From: an uncultured Faecalibacterium sp.
GTDB lineage: Bacteria > Bacillota > Clostridia > Oscillospirales > Ruminococcaceae
Assembly: GCA_934503275.1 (NCBI GenBank)
Contig: CAKSVD010000019.1
Coordinates: 1-40,327 of the forward strand
Length of the DNA stretch: 40,327 nt
Direction of reading: 5' to 3'
The notes under the pieces are model-generated. The model was not told the DNA's origin and did no database searches. It worked only from the letters and a program-made list of their open reading frames with translations. This document shows positions 27,097 to 36,361 of this stretch, one piece after another; within the stretch, counting starts at the first letter, position 1, and the number at the start of each line of letters is the position of its first letter. The translations under genes and the position numbers were made by a program.

Positions 27097-27222
27097 CCGT
27101 CACGGCTGTCGCCGTGCCACCTTCCCCAAGGGGACGGCTTCAGCGGTAGCGGGAAGCTTTGCGGCATTGCCAAAAGGCGCCCCCTTGGGGGAGCTGTCAC
27201 CGCAGGTGACTGAGGGGGTTAT
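27097..27222. repeat. Hairpin-rich intergenic repeat, second copy
   Basis: Palindromes CACGGCTGTCGCCGTG, CCTTCCCCAAGGGGAC and GTCACCGCAGGTGAC lie in a row. AGCTGTCACCGCAGGTGACTGA (27192-27213) is the reverse complement of 2084-2105. It fills most of the gap between the cassette and rpsI. No gene is seen. Confidence 0.65.
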
Positions 27223-27229
27223 GAACAAC

Positions 27230-27260
27230 AAAAAAACGGCTCTGCCGAAGCAGAGCCGTA
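27230..27260 (-). terminator. Terminator of rplM-rpsI
   Basis: On the minus strand ACGGCTCTGC/GCAGAGCCGT with a short loop is followed by TTTTTT. It is about 20 bases beyond the rpsI stop. Confidence 0.9.
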
Positions 27261-27280
27261 GAGATACATACTGAAAAAAA

Positions 27281-27679
27281 TCAGCGCTTGGAGAACTGGG
27301 GAGCACGACGTGCAGCCTTCAGGCCGTACTTCTTACGCTCCTTCATACGAGGATCGCGGGTCAGGAAGCCAGCCTTCTTCAGCACAGGACGGTTCTCGTC
27401 GCTCTGCTGCAGCAGGGCGCGGCTCAGACCGTGACGGATAGCGCCAGCCTGACCGGAAACACCGCCGCCGGAAACGCGGACGACGACATCGTACTTGCCC
27501 TCCAGGCCCAGCAGGACCAGCGGAGAACGGACGATCAGCTTCAGGGTCTCCAGACCGAAGTAGTTGTCGATATCACGATCGTTGATGGTGATCTTACCGG
27601 TGCCGGTGTAAACGCGAACGCGGGCAACGGAATCCTTACGACGACCAGTGCCGTAGAAATAAGGTTTGGTTTCGTACAT
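27281..27679 (-). CDS. rpsI: Ribosomal protein S9
   Basis: This 132-residue 30S protein contains [20 protein letters not shown] and ends in [13 protein letters not shown], the conserved S9 tail that reaches the P site. The start has AGGAGG upstream. It lies 17 bases after rplM, the universal order. Confidence 0.98.
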   Translation of the reverse strand: MYETKPYFYGTGRRKDSVARVRVYTGTGKITINDRDIDNYFGLETLKLIVRSPLVLLGLEGKYDVVVRVSGGGVSGQAGAIRHGLSRALLQQSDENRPVLKKAGFLTRDPRMKERKKYGLKAARRAPQFSKR

Positions 27680-27696
27680 ATTCGATTGCCTCCTTC

Positions 27697-28125
27697 TTAG
27701 AACTCGATCTTCTCGGGCTTCTGAGCAGCGTGAGCGTGCTCGGCACCCTGGTAGCAGTGCAGGCGGGTCAGAGCCTTAGCACCGATGGTGTTGGAAGGGA
27801 TCATGCCCTTGACAGCGTAGGTCATAGCCAGATCGCTGTGCTCAGCCATCAGCTTGCTGTACTGGACCTTCTTCAGGCCGCCGATGTACTTGCTGTGGGT
27901 GATGTGGAACTTCTGCTCGGCCTTCTTGCCGGTCAGAACAGCCTGATCGCAGTTGATGACAACAACGAAATCGCCGCAGTCAACGTTAGGGGTGTAATCG
28001 ACCTTCTGCTTGCCGCGCAGCAGAACAGCGGCCTCAGCAGCGACGTGGCCCAGGCTCTTGCCGGCAGCGTCGAGCAGGTACCACTTACGCTCGACTTCAG
28101 CGGGCTTTACGAGAGTAGTGCTCAT
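27697..28125 (-). CDS. rplM: Ribosomal protein L13
   Basis: This 142-residue 50S assembly protein begins [28 protein letters not shown]. It has the typical L13 motifs [12 protein letters not shown] and [16 protein letters not shown] [13 protein letters not shown]. The start has AGGAGG. It is the first gene of the rplM-rpsI operon. In other bacteria L13 represses its own operon through the leader. The leader here is only ~55 bases, and I cannot assign such a site. Confidence 0.98.
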   Translation of the reverse strand: MSTTLVKPAEVERKWYLLDAAGKSLGHVAAEAAVLLRGKQKVDYTPNVDCGDFVVVINCDQAVLTGKKAEQKFHITHSKYIGGLKKVQYSKLMAEHSDLAMTYAVKGMIPSNTIGAKALTRLHCYQGAEHAHAAQKPEKIEF

Positions 28126-28186
28126 ATCTATTTCCTCCTGATAAGCTTTTTGTACGTTTCAGGCACCCTTTTGGGGCGCGAGTGTC

Positions 28187-28215
28187 AGTATACAACACAA
28201 AAACGCGCCTGTCAA
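28187..28215 (-). promoter_or_regulatory. Promoter of rplM-rpsI
   Basis: On the minus strand perfect TTGACA (28210-28215), 17 bases, TATACT (28187-28192). It is a strong promoter, as expected for ribosomal proteins. Confidence 0.92.
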
Positions 28216-28374
28216 CATGATTTTTGGATTTTTTCGGCGGAAATTTTTGAAACTCTCAAAATCACACGTTTTCTCTCAAATACTCTTTATTTCTGAATTT
28301 CGATTTTTGCAAAAGTTTTTTGCCCGCCCCGGCATTTTTTTGCCATTTGCCCGCTACAAATCCCGCTGCGGTTG

Positions 28375-28383
28375 TGGTATACT
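28375..28383 (+). promoter_or_regulatory. Extended -10 promoter of the membrane protein-ttcA-alr-lepA operon
   Basis: TGGTATACT gives an extended -10 with no clear -35. The leader to the first ATG is about 52 bases. The AT-rich 28216-28374 between the two divergent promoters holds no gene. Confidence 0.55.
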
Positions 28384-28442
28384 ATAAAGGATATGGGATG
28401 GGCGGCGCACAGCTGCCTTGCCAACACAAGGAGAATACATCC

Positions 28443-29012
28443 ATGCCAAATGAGATCGACCGCACTTCCTCGGCGCAGCGCCGCAGTTCCAAGCTGCTGA
28501 CGGCGATGGCCATTTTCATCTGTCTGGGCATCGCAGCCTACATGGTGCTCACCCTGCTGGTGAATCGGCAGACCCCCGCGACACCCGACACCCACTATAC
28601 CGGCACGAACGGCATCTCTGTCTACTACGACAGCAGCGTGTGGAGCGTGTGCCGCATGACCGAGGACGCAACCCTTGGCACCGTGCTGGAGCTTGCCACC
28701 GCCGACACGGCAGACAGCGAGGACTATCAGGCTGTTTTGCTGCAGCGCGGCACCGCCGACAGCTACGAAAGCTTTATCGAGGATTCGGAAGCCGACCTCA
28801 AGCAGGCTTACGGCGTCATCAAGCCCCGCAAGGTCAACCTGACCGTGGAGGGGGCAGCCGTGGAGGCGGTGCGCTGCGATATCCGCACCTACTACGCCGT
28901 GCTGGCCACCATCACCTACGACAGCGGCGATGTGGTCTATGTCTCGGCGCTGACAAAGCTGGCCTCCATCAGTGATGTGGTCAATCTGGTAGAAAGCGTG
29001 AGCCTGTCATGA
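28443..29012 (+). CDS. Single-pass membrane protein of unknown function
   Basis: This 189-residue protein has a short basic N-terminus (RTSSAQRRSSK), one membrane helix (LLTAMAIFICLGIAAYMVLTLLV) and an extracytoplasmic domain of about 135 residues. The domain has alternating strands and helices (GISVYYDSSVWSV, YESFIEDSEADLKQAYGV, ITYDSGDVVYVSALTK). It resembles small PsbP/DUF-type lipoprotein-like domains in outline, but I do not recognise a family. The start at 28443 follows AAGGAG. Its stop overlaps the next start by four bases (ATGA), so it is coupled to the ttcA-like gene. Confidence 0.78.
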   Translation: MPNEIDRTSSAQRRSSKLLTAMAIFICLGIAAYMVLTLLVNRQTPATPDTHYTGTNGISVYYDSSVWSVCRMTEDATLGTVLELATADTADSEDYQAVLLQRGTADSYESFIEDSEADLKQAYGVIKPRKVNLTVEGAAVEAVRCDIRTYYAVLATITYDSGDVVYVSALTKLASISDVVNLVESVSLS

Positions 29013-29809
29013 GTGATCTTCGCGCAATGCAGCGGCTGTGCGGCCTGATGCGCAAGGCCGTACAGGACTATGAAATGATCGCCCCCGGCGACAGGGTGAT
29101 GGTGGGCGTTTCCGGCGGCAAGGACAGCGTGGCGCTGACCATCGGCCTTTCCATGCTGCGCAAGTACATCGGTTTCGATTACGAGGTGGTGGCGGTCACG
29201 CTGGACCCGCAGTTCGACCATCAGCCCATGGACTACTCTGCGCTGGCGGAACTGTTCCGGCAGCACGGCATCCCCTACGAGGTGCGCCGCACCGAGATCG
29301 GCCCGGTGGTGTTCGAATACCGCAAGGAGAAAAACCCCTGCGCCCTGTGCGCCAAGCTGCGGCGGGGCGCGCTGCACACCGCCGCGCAGGAACTGGGCTG
29401 CAACAAGGTGGCGCTGGGGCATCATCTGGACGATGCCGTGGAGACCTTTTATATGAACCTCTGGCGGGAGGGCCGCATCGGCTGCTTCTCGCCGGTGACC
29501 TACCTCTCCCAGCGGGACCTCACCCTCATCCGCCCCATGCTGCTGGCCACCGAGTACGAGGTGCAGTGCGCCGTGCGGGAAGCAGGCTTGCCCATCGTGA
29601 AGAGCCGCTGCCCCGCCGACGGCGTTACCGTGCGGGAACAGACCAAGGAATTTGTGCAGGAGCGCTGCCGCACCGACCACGCCTTCCGTCAAAAGACCCT
29701 CCATGCCTTGCAGGAGAGCGGCATTGACGGCTGGCGTCCCGTCCACACGGGCCGGGGCAGCTTTATCGTACCAAAAAAGGAAACAGATCATGCAGAAACA
29801 ACCGTTTGA
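29009..29809 (+). CDS. TtcA-like tRNA 2-thiocytidine synthetase (PP-loop ATPase)
   Basis: This 266-residue protein has the PP-loop SGGKDS at residues 35-40, the Cys pair CALC at 111-114 and a third Cys at 201 (KSRCPADG). These are the three ligands of the [4Fe-4S] cluster in TtcA-type sulfur transferases. GHHLDDAVETFYMNL is the typical second motif. TtcA thiolates C32 of some tRNAs. Firmicute members of this family are often annotated only as ATP-binding proteins, so the exact tRNA position is not certain. Its 3' end overlaps alr by 20 bases. Confidence 0.85.
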   Translation: MSDLRAMQRLCGLMRKAVQDYEMIAPGDRVMVGVSGGKDSVALTIGLSMLRKYIGFDYEVVAVTLDPQFDHQPMDYSALAELFRQHGIPYEVRRTEIGPVVFEYRKEKNPCALCAKLRRGALHTAAQELGCNKVALGHHLDDAVETFYMNLWREGRIGCFSPVTYLSQRDLTLIRPMLLATEYEVQCAVREAGLPIVKSRCPADGVTVREQTKEFVQERCRTDHAFRQKTLHALQESGIDGWRPVHTGRGSFIVPKKETDHAETTV

Positions 29810-30992
29810 AAAACACGTCTGGGCCGAGATCGACCTCGAGGCCCTTCGGTATAATTTCCGGGCAGTCAAGGCCCGGGCAGGGGAACTGCCCCTGTGCGCA
29901 GTGGTCAAGGCGGACAGCTACGGCCACGGCGCGGTACAGTGCGCCCGGGTGTTCGCCGAGGAGGGCGCCGCATGGCTGGCGGTCAGCTGCCTGACCGAGG
30001 CTGTGCAGCTGCGTAAGGCGGGGCAGACCTTGCCCATCCTCATTCTGGGCCATGTGCAGCCCGCCTACGCCGCCGCTCTGATCCAGAACGACATCACCGT
30101 GGCCTGCTACTCCCTTGCGCAGGCACACGCCCTGAGCGAGGCTGCCGTGGCGGCAGGAGGCAGGGTACACATCCACCTCAAGGCCGACACCGGCATGGGG
30201 CGCATCGGCTTTGCCCTGCGCACCGATTTTGACGCCGCCATCCGGGAAATGCTGGAAGCCTGTGCGCTGCCCGGGCTGGAAATGACCGGTCTGTTCCAGC
30301 ATTTTTCCGTGGCCGATGATACCGCCCCGGAAAATGTGGCCTATACCGCCGAGCAGCACGCACTGTTCGTGAAGGCTTTCCACGCGCTGAAGGCTGCCGG
30401 GCGGGAGCCTGCCCTTGTGCACTGCGATAACTCTGCCGGGGTCATGCTGCACCCGGACTGGCCGGAGGGGCTGCCCCGGGAGCGCTGCATGGCGCGCCCC
30501 GGCATCATCCTGTATGGCTACGACCCCAGCGATGAGGTGCGCTTTGGCCGCTTTAAGCCGGTGATGACCCTTAAGACCGTGGTGAGCATGATCAAGGAGA
30601 TGCAGCCCGGTCAGTGCGCCAGCTACGGCCGCCGCTTTACCGCCGAAAAGCCCACCAAGGTGGCCACCCTTTGCACCGGCTATGCCGACGGCTATCCCCG
30701 GCTGCTCAGCTGCGGCAAGGGCGTGGTGGAGATCCACGGCAAGGCCTGCCCGGTGCTGGGACGGGTGTGCATGGATCAGATGATGGTGGACGTGACCGAT
30801 GTGCCGGAGGTGCGCGAGGATGACGAGGCCATCCTGTGGGGCGGCACCGTAAGCGACAACGCAGAGACCATTGCCCGCAAGACCGATACCATCCCCTACG
30901 AAGTGCTGTGCGGCGTTTCCCGCCGCGTGCCCCGCGTTTACCGCGACCACGGACAGATCGTGGCTGTGGAGGACTGGATCTTAGAAGCATAA
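29790..30992 (+). CDS. alr: Alanine racemase
   Basis: This 400-residue PLP enzyme makes D-alanine for peptidoglycan. The PLP lysine is Lys40 in [11 protein letters not shown]. The second catalytic base is Tyr279 in [25 protein letters not shown] is the conserved C-terminal block. The ATG at 29790 has AAAAAAGGAAA upstream and lies inside the end of the ttcA-like gene. An upstream frame extension would overlap that gene far more and is not needed. Confidence 0.96.
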   Translation: MQKQPFEKHVWAEIDLEALRYNFRAVKARAGELPLCAVVKADSYGHGAVQCARVFAEEGAAWLAVSCLTEAVQLRKAGQTLPILILGHVQPAYAAALIQNDITVACYSLAQAHALSEAAVAAGGRVHIHLKADTGMGRIGFALRTDFDAAIREMLEACALPGLEMTGLFQHFSVADDTAPENVAYTAEQHALFVKAFHALKAAGREPALVHCDNSAGVMLHPDWPEGLPRERCMARPGIILYGYDPSDEVRFGRFKPVMTLKTVVSMIKEMQPGQCASYGRRFTAEKPTKVATLCTGYADGYPRLLSCGKGVVEIHGKACPVLGRVCMDQMMVDVTDVPEVREDDEAILWGGTVSDNAETIARKTDTIPYEVLCGVSRRVPRVYRDHGQIVAVEDWILEA

Positions 30993-31011
30993 AGCTGCCC
31001 GGAGGAACTAC

Positions 31012-32823
31012 ATGGCAAGAGACAACATCCGCAACTTCTGCATCATTGCACATATCGACCACGGCAAATCCACCCTGTCCGACCGCATTCTGGAACTGAC
31101 CAAGAGCGTGGACGAGCGCACCATGGAGGACCAGATCCTGGACAACATGGATATCGAGCGCGAGCGCGGCATTACCATCAAGGCGCGTGCCGTGACCATG
31201 AACTATACCGCAAAGGACGGCAAGACCTACGAGTTCAATCTGATCGACACCCCGGGTCATGTGGACTTTGCCTACGAGGTCAGCCGCAGTCTGGCCGCCT
31301 GCGAGGGCGCTATTCTGGTGGTAGACGCCACGCAGGGCGTGGAGGCGCAGACACTGGCCAACACCTATATGGCACTGGAGCACGATCTGGAACTGGTGCC
31401 CATCCTGAACAAGATCGACCTGCCCAGCGCCCACCCGGACGAGGTGGCGCAGGAGGTGGAGGACGTGATCGGCCTGCCCTGCATGGACGCGCCCCGCGTC
31501 TCCGCCAAGACCGGCCTGAACATCGATCAGGTGCTGGAGCGTGTGGTCAGCGATATCCCCGCGCCCACCGGCGACCCGGACGCACCTTTAAAAGCGCTGA
31601 TCTTCGACAGCATCTACGACAGCTACAAGGGCGTTATCGTCTACATCCGCGTATTTGAGGGCACGGTGAAGCCCGGCGACACCATCCGCATGATGGCTAC
31701 CGGTGCAGAGTTCACGCTGGTGGAGGTGGGTCACATGGGCGCCACCTCTCTGACCCCCTGCGCCCAGTTGCAGGCTGGTGAGGTAGGCTACCTGACCGCC
31801 AGCATCAAGACGGTGCAGGACACCCGCGTGGGCGATACCGTCACGCTGGCAGAGCGCCCCACTGCAGAGGCGCTGCCCGGCTACCGTCAGGTCAAGCCCA
31901 TGGTGTTCTGCGGTATTTACCCCGCCGACGGTGCCAAGTACCCCGACCTGAAGGACGCGCTGGAAAAGCTGCAGCTGAACGACGCCTCCTTGACCTTTGA
32001 GCTGGAAACCAGTGCTGCGCTGGGCTTCGGCTTCCGCTGCGGCTTCTTGGGTCTGCTGCACATGGAGATCATCACCGAGCGTCTGGAGCGGGAGTTCGAT
32101 CTGGATATCATCACCACCACCCCCAGCGTGCGCTACCGCCTGACCTTGACCGACGGCACGGTGGAGATGATCGACAACCCTTCCAGCTACCCGGACCCCA
32201 GCAACATCGTCAAGCAGGAAGAGCCCTTTGTGGATGTGCACCTGTACACCCCCAACGACTATGTGGGCGGCCTGATGGATCTGTGCCAGAGCAAGCGCGG
32301 CGTGCTGATCGACATGAAGTATCTGGACGATGTGCGGGTGGACCTGCACTATGCTTTGCCGCTGGGCGAGATCGTGTACGACTTCTTTGACGCCATCAAG
32401 AGCCGCAGCCGGGGCTACGCCAGCTACGACTACGAGTTCAAGGAGTACCGCGAGAGCGATCTGGTCAAGCTGGACTTTTTGCTCAACGGCGACCCCGTGG
32501 ACGCCCTGTCCATGATCGTGTTCCGGGACAACGCCTATGCCAAGGGACGCCGCATCTGCGAAAAGCTGCGGGACAACATCCCGCGCAACCTGTTCGAGAT
32601 CCCGGTGCAGGCAGCCATCGGCGGTAAGATCATTGCCCGCGAGACGGTCAAGGCCATGCGCAAGGACGTGCTGGCCAAGTGCTACGGCGGCGATATCTCC
32701 CGTAAAAAGAAGCTGCTGGAAAAGCAGAAGGAAGGCAAAAAGAAGATGCGTCAGCTGGGCAGCGTTTCCCTGCCCAGTGAGGCCTTTACCGCCGTGCTCA
32801 AGCTGGACAGCGACGACGATTGA
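31012..32823 (+). CDS. lepA: Elongation factor 4 (LepA), back-translocating GTPase
   Basis: This 603-residue ribosomal GTPase has the G1 loop [10 protein letters not shown]2/G3 regions [12 protein letters not shown] and [12 protein letters not shown]4 NKIDL and G5 SAKTG. The LepA-specific C-terminal domain includes [15 protein letters not shown] and [36 protein letters not shown]. Length and motifs are complete. The start follows CGGAGGAA, 19 bases after alr. It is the last gene of its operon and is closed by a terminator. Confidence 0.98.
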   Translation: MARDNIRNFCIIAHIDHGKSTLSDRILELTKSVDERTMEDQILDNMDIERERGITIKARAVTMNYTAKDGKTYEFNLIDTPGHVDFAYEVSRSLAACEGAILVVDATQGVEAQTLANTYMALEHDLELVPILNKIDLPSAHPDEVAQEVEDVIGLPCMDAPRVSAKTGLNIDQVLERVVSDIPAPTGDPDAPLKALIFDSIYDSYKGVIVYIRVFEGTVKPGDTIRMMATGAEFTLVEVGHMGATSLTPCAQLQAGEVGYLTASIKTVQDTRVGDTVTLAERPTAEALPGYRQVKPMVFCGIYPADGAKYPDLKDALEKLQLNDASLTFELETSAALGFGFRCGFLGLLHMEIITERLEREFDLDIITTTPSVRYRLTLTDGTVEMIDNPSSYPDPSNIVKQEEPFVDVHLYTPNDYVGGLMDLCQSKRGVLIDMKYLDDVRVDLHYALPLGEIVYDFFDAIKSRSRGYASYDYEFKEYRESDLVKLDFLLNGDPVDALSMIVFRDNAYAKGRRICEKLRDNIPRNLFEIPVQAAIGGKIIARETVKAMRKDVLAKCYGGDISRKKKLLEKQKEGKKKMRQLGSVSLPSEAFTAVLKLDSDDD

Positions 32824-32836
32824 TCTGCAAATATAC

Positions 32837-32871
32837 AAAAGGGATGCTGCGTGCGCGGCATCCTTTTTTTG
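32837..32871 (+). terminator. Terminator after lepA
   Basis: Hairpin AGGGATGCTGCG/CGCGGCATCCTT followed by seven T, about 15 bases after the lepA stop. Confidence 0.85.
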
Positions 32872-32973
32872 ATGGAAAACTCCCAAATGTGAAATCCGCT
32901 GTACTACTGCGCCGACTATCTGGTGGGCACCCATGTGCAGCCCTGTACACCGGTGCAAAAGAATCGTTTACGC

Positions 32974-33013
32974 AAAAAGTCCCCCGCTGCCGACTGGCAG
33001 CGGGGGACTTTGT
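32974..33013 (-). terminator. Terminator of the zinc-ribbon gene
   Basis: On the minus strand AAAGTCCCCCGCTGCC/GGCAGCGGGGGACTTT is followed by TTT. The stop of the gene is about 25 bases upstream. Confidence 0.88.
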
Positions 33014-33038
33014 TACCGATTTAAATTAAAATCAGCGC

Positions 33039-33329
33039 TTAGTTCTGCTTCATGCGAGCGAAGCAGTCAGAGCAGTAGACCGGACGGTCCTCACGGGGCT
33101 GGAAGGGAACCTTGCAAGCCTTGCCGCAAGCTGCGCAGACAGCATCGAACATCTGACGCTCACCGCCGTTGTTGCCGCCACGGACGCCGTTCTTGCGGGC
33201 GTCACGGCAGGGCTTGCAGCGCTGGGGCTGATTCTCGAAGCCGCGAGATGCGTAGAACTCCTGCTCACCAGCAGTCCAAACAAATTCCTTACCGCAGTCC
33301 TTGCAGACCAGAGTCTTGTCTTCAAACAT
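33039..33329 (-). CDS. Zinc-ribbon protein with three Cys-pair knuckles
   Basis: This 96-residue basic protein has five Cys pairs: CKDC (9-12), CKPC, CAAC and CSDC plus flanking single residues, forming at least two treble-clef or ribbon sites. The first half (TLVCKDCGKEFVWTAGEQEFYASRGF) matches the zinc-ribbon family common in Firmicutes and Chloroflexi. The second half has VCAACGKACKVPFQPREDRPVYCSDCF. A Gly/Arg/Asn linker (RGGNNGGERQ) separates them. Function is unknown. Similar proteins are abundant and may bind RNA. The start has AGAGGAG. A strong promoter and a ~130-base leader precede it. Confidence 0.85.
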   Translation of the reverse strand: MFEDKTLVCKDCGKEFVWTAGEQEFYASRGFENQPQRCKPCRDARKNGVRGGNNGGERQMFDAVCAACGKACKVPFQPREDRPVYCSDCFARMKQN

Positions 33330-33465
33330 AGTAGTATCTCCTCTTTAGTTAGTTCTTGCCCACGGAAGGATTGTAACCATACCTTTGGTTTTGGGACCAT
33401 CGCGCTGATCAGTAAGCTTACCAGGGGCTTGAATAGATAAACGCCCTCGGATTGAGGACTTTCCT

Positions 33466-33494
33466 ATTGTACCGTTATTTTTGAGATTTGTCAA
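33466..33494 (-). promoter_or_regulatory. Strong promoter of the zinc-ribbon gene
   Basis: On the minus strand perfect TTGACA (33489-33494), 17 bases, TACAAT (33466-33471). The leader of about 130 bases is long for such a small gene. Confidence 0.88.
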
Positions 33495-33584
33495 CCAAAA
33501 AACAACCGTTCGCCCTTTTATTTGTACACATGGCACAAACCGACAGCATATATTTGGGTAAAATCACCGCCTTAAAATGGAAAA

Positions 33585-33646
33585 GCGGCGCGCCGCGCAG
33601 GTTTTGCGCAGCGGCAGATCATTTATGATCTGTGGTTCAGAACCAC
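33585..33646. repeat. Four abutting palindromes between the zinc-ribbon promoter and ackA terminator
   Basis: GCGGCGCGCCGC (33585-33596), GCGCA-loop-TGCGC (33595-33609), AGATCAT-TT-ATGATCT (33616-33631) and GTGGTT-CAG-AACCAC (33632-33646) follow one another almost without spacers. The rest of the ~390-base gap holds a promoter and a terminator but no gene. Confidence 0.6.
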
Positions 33647-33659
33647 CTTTTCACACAAG

Positions 33660-33700
33660 CAAAAAGGGGCTGCCGCACATTCTGTGCGGCAGCCCCTGCA
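33660..33700 (-). terminator. Terminator of ackA
   Basis: On the minus strand GGGGCTGCCGCACA, loop GAA, TGTGCGGCAGCCCC is followed by TTTTT, about 20 bases after the ackA stop. Confidence 0.93.
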
Positions 33701-33718
33701 AAGCCCTTTGGGAAAAGC

Positions 33719-34915
33719 TTACTTCTCGATGACTTCCTTGGTGTCGCGGGCGATCATCAGCTCCTCGTCGGTAGCAATGACCAGCGTGCGCACCTTTGCG
33801 CCCCAAGCAGTGATCTCGCACACATCGCCAACGGGGTGCTTGTTCTTCTCGGTGTCGATGCGGATGCCCAGCCAATCCATGTGGTGGCAGATCTTTGCAC
33901 GGGCAATGGCATCGTGCTCGCCGATGCCGCCGGTAAAGACGATGGCGTCCACGCCGCCCATGGCTGCAATGTAGCTGCCGATGGTCTTTTTGATCTGGTA
34001 GTTCAGCATATCGGAAGCCAGAATAGCACGCTTGTTGCCGGCCTCGGCAGCCTCTTCCACGTCACGCTTGTCGCTGGAAACACCGGAGATGCCCAGCAGG
34101 CCGGACTTCTTGTTCAGGATCTCGTCCAGCTCGTGGCCGGTGATGTTCAGGGTGTACTTCAGGTAGTTGACCACAGAGGGGTCCAGGTCGCCGCAGCGGG
34201 TGCCCATCATCAGGCCGGCCAGCGGGGTCATGCCCATGGAGGTATCCACAACCTGGCCCTGATCGACTGCGGCAATGGAGGAACCGTTGCCCAGATGGCA
34301 GGTGATCAGCTTCAGGCGCTCAATGGGCTCCTCCAGATACTCGGCTGCCTTGTGGGCAACGTACTTGTGGCTGGTGCCGTGGAAGCCGTAGCGGCGCACG
34401 CCGTACTTCTCGTAGTACTCGTAGGGGATGGCGTACATATAAGCCTTCGGCGGCATGGTGCTGTGGAAGGCGGTGTCGAACACAGCCACCATGGGAATGT
34501 TGCCGAACACCTTGCGGGCGGCCTCGATACCCAGAATACCGGCGGGGTTGTGCAGAGGAGCCAGCGGGCTCAGCTCACGCAGGGTGTTGATGACCTCATC
34601 GGTGATCAGGCAGCTGCTCTTGAACTTCTCGCCGCCGTGCACGACGCGGTGGCCGATGGCGTCGATCTCGCTCACGTCATTGATGCACTTGCCGGCGCCG
34701 GTGGTCATCTTCTTCACGACCTCGGCAAAAGCCTCGGTGTGGGTGGGGAAGATCGCCGGGGTGGTAGCCTTGGTGCCGTTGGCCTCGTGAGTGATCATGC
34801 TGCTCTCCATGCCAATGCGCTCGCACAGGCCTTTGCACAGCACCTTTTCGCCGTCCATATCGATCAGCTGATACTTCAGGGAAGAAGAACCGCAGTTAAT
34901 AACCAGAATCTTCAT
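33719..34915 (-). CDS. ackA: Acetate kinase
   Basis: This 398-residue enzyme converts acetyl-phosphate and ADP to acetate and ATP, or the reverse. The N-terminal phosphate-binding motif is MKILVINCGSSSLKYQL. GHRVVHGGEKF, FDTAFHSTMP, RYGFHGTSHKYV and TGGIGEHDA are all intact. The ATG at 34915 has AGGAGG. A much longer open frame upstream has no family match. No phosphotransacetylase gene lies beside it, unlike in many Firmicutes. Its promoter overlaps the divergent tmcAL promoter. Confidence 0.97.
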   Translation of the reverse strand: MKILVINCGSSSLKYQLIDMDGEKVLCKGLCERIGMESSMITHEANGTKATTPAIFPTHTEAFAEVVKKMTTGAGKCINDVSEIDAIGHRVVHGGEKFKSSCLITDEVINTLRELSPLAPLHNPAGILGIEAARKVFGNIPMVAVFDTAFHSTMPPKAYMYAIPYEYYEKYGVRRYGFHGTSHKYVAHKAAEYLEEPIERLKLITCHLGNGSSIAAVDQGQVVDTSMGMTPLAGLMMGTRCGDLDPSVVNYLKYTLNITGHELDEILNKKSGLLGISGVSSDKRDVEEAAEAGNKRAILASDMLNYQIKKTIGSYIAAMGGVDAIVFTGGIGEHDAIARAKICHHMDWLGIRIDTEKNKHPVGDVCEITAWGAKVRTLVIATDEELMIARDTKEVIEK

Positions 34916-34975
34916 CTGTGTTGCCTCCTGAAAATTTTTGTACCGTCCGCAGCCAGAAAAACCTGCGGACAGAAT

Positions 34976-35004
34976 TTTACAGATTCCTATGTTTATTATA
35001 TAAT
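34976..35004 (+). promoter_or_regulatory. Promoter of tmcAL, overlapping the ackA promoter
   Basis: TTTACA (34976-34981), 17 bases, perfect TATAAT (34999-35004) on the + strand. Its -10 shares two bases with the ackA -10 on the other strand, inside the palindrome TATTATATAATA. Confidence 0.75.
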
Positions 35005-35023
35005 AGGTGTGGCGGCTTTTCAA
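34995..35023 (-). promoter_or_regulatory. Promoter of ackA
   Basis: On the minus strand TTGAAA (35018-35023), 17 bases, TATAAT (34995-35000). The leader of about 75 bases contains the hairpin GTCCGCAG/CTGCGGAC (34945-34970). Confidence 0.85.
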
Positions 35024-35071
35024 GGCGCAACCCGGGCAAAGCGGTAAAACTTGTGTACAAGGTTTTTGTAT

Positions 35072-35107
35072 ATCCTGCCCACAAATCCCGGAAACGGCAG
35101 GATTTTT
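35072..35107 (+). terminator. Possible attenuator in the tmcAL leader
   Basis: ATCCTGCC, a 16-base loop, GGCAGGAT, then TTTTT lies between the tmcAL promoter and its start. If transcription begins near 35011 this would end or delay it before the gene. TGTATATCC is repeated on both sides (35067-35075 and 35109-35117). Confidence 0.5.
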
Positions 35108-35158
35108 CTGTATATCCGATATAAATTTAACAATCTTTTGGCGAAAAGGAGCAGTTCC

Positions 35159-36361
35159 ATGAAGTTTGCAGGCATCATTGCGGAGTACGACCCCTTCCAC
35201 AACGGCCACGCATGGCAGCTGGCGCAGGCGCGGGCGCTGGGGGCGCAGCGGGTGGCCGTGGCCATGAGCTGCGGGCTTACCCAGCGGGGTGCGCTGCCGC
35301 TTTTGCCGGAGGCGGTGCGGGTACAGGCGGCGCTGGCCTGCGGGGCAGACCTTGTGTTTGCCCTGCCCGCGCCCTGCGCCTGCGCCGGTGCCGAGGCCTT
35401 TGCCCGGGCGGGGGTGCGCATTCTGGCCGCAGCCGGGTGCGATGCGCTGGTCTTTGGGGCGGAGACCCCGGACACCGCTCTGCTGCAAAAAGCCGCCCGG
35501 GTGCTGTGCAGCGAGGAATACCGCGCCGCGCTCAGGCAGCAGCTTGCCGCCGGGGCACGCAGCTTTGCCGCCGCCCGGCAGGCGGCGGTGCAGGCGCTGT
35601 GCCCGGGGTCGGACATCGCCGCCCTGCTGGACAAGCCCAATAATAATCTTGCCGTAGAGTATTGTAAGGCCATCATAGAACAGAACGTAGAAATGCAGCC
35701 CCTCGCCCTGCCCCGGCAGGGGGCAGACCACGGGCAGGCGCTGACCGAAAGTGCTCACGCTACCTTTGCCAGCGCCAGCGCCCTGCGGGCACTCTGGGCG
35801 GAGGGCGGTGCGGCAGCGCTGGCTCCTTATGTGCCGGAAAAAGCCTTAAAACTGTATATACAGGCAGAATATGACGGAAAGTATACGGATTTTGCTGTTA
35901 TGGGGCACTGCGAGCTGGCGCTGCTGCGGACAGCCTGCGCAGAGCCAGCGCCCTTTGCTGCGGTGCGCGGGGTATCCGAGGGGGTGGAGCACCGGCTGGA
36001 AAATGCTGTGCGGGAGACCGCAAGCCTACCCGCCCTGCTGGACGCCCTGACCACCGTGCGCTATCCCCGGGCGCGGATGCGGCGGCTGGCAATGGATGCA
36101 GCGCTGGGCTACACCGCCCAGACCCCGGCACAGCCGCCCTACCTGCATCTGCTGGGCGCACGCAAGGAAGCGCTGCCCCTGCCCGGGGAGACGGCGCTGC
36201 CGCTGTCCCACTCGCTGGCGCGGCTGGCACGGGAAAACGAAACCTGTGCCCAAATGGCTGCTGCCCAGAGCAGGGCCAGCGACCTTGGCGCACTGTGCCG
36301 GGCTAAACCGGAGCCGATGGGCGGGGTATATCGTCAAAAAATTATCTTTTTGACGAATTGA
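35159..36361 (+). CDS. tmcAL: tRNA(Met) cytidine acetate ligase
   Basis: This protein of about 400 residues belongs to the TmcAL/YlbM family. It activates acetate as acetyl-AMP and acetylates C34 of elongator tRNA(Met). The nucleotidyl-transferase motif is GIIAEYDPFHNGHAWQL. DKPNNNLAVEYCKAI and FASASALRALW are typical later motifs. The ATG follows AAAAGGAG. Its substrate acetate is the product of the divergent ackA gene, a suggestive link. The stop TGA overlaps the -35 of the next promoter. Confidence 0.92.
   Translation: MKFAGIIAEYDPFHNGHAWQLAQARALGAQRVAVAMSCGLTQRGALPLLPEAVRVQAALACGADLVFALPAPCACAGAEAFARAGVRILAAAGCDALVFGAETPDTALLQKAARVLCSEEYRAALRQQLAAGARSFAAARQAAVQALCPGSDIAALLDKPNNNLAVEYCKAIIEQNVEMQPLALPRQGADHGQALTESAHATFASASALRALWAEGGAAALAPYVPEKALKLYIQAEYDGKYTDFAVMGHCELALLRTACAEPAPFAAVRGVSEGVEHRLENAVRETASLPALLDALTTVRYPRARMRRLAMDAALGYTAQTPAQPPYLHLLGARKEALPLPGETALPLSHSLARLARENETCAQMAAAQSRASDLGALCRAKPEPMGGVYRQKIIFLTN

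Noticed and set aside
34916..35758. N-terminal extension of acetate kinase by about 280 residues
   Set aside because: The frame is open but overlaps tmcAL on the other strand. MKILVINCGSSS with AGGAGG is the standard AckA start.
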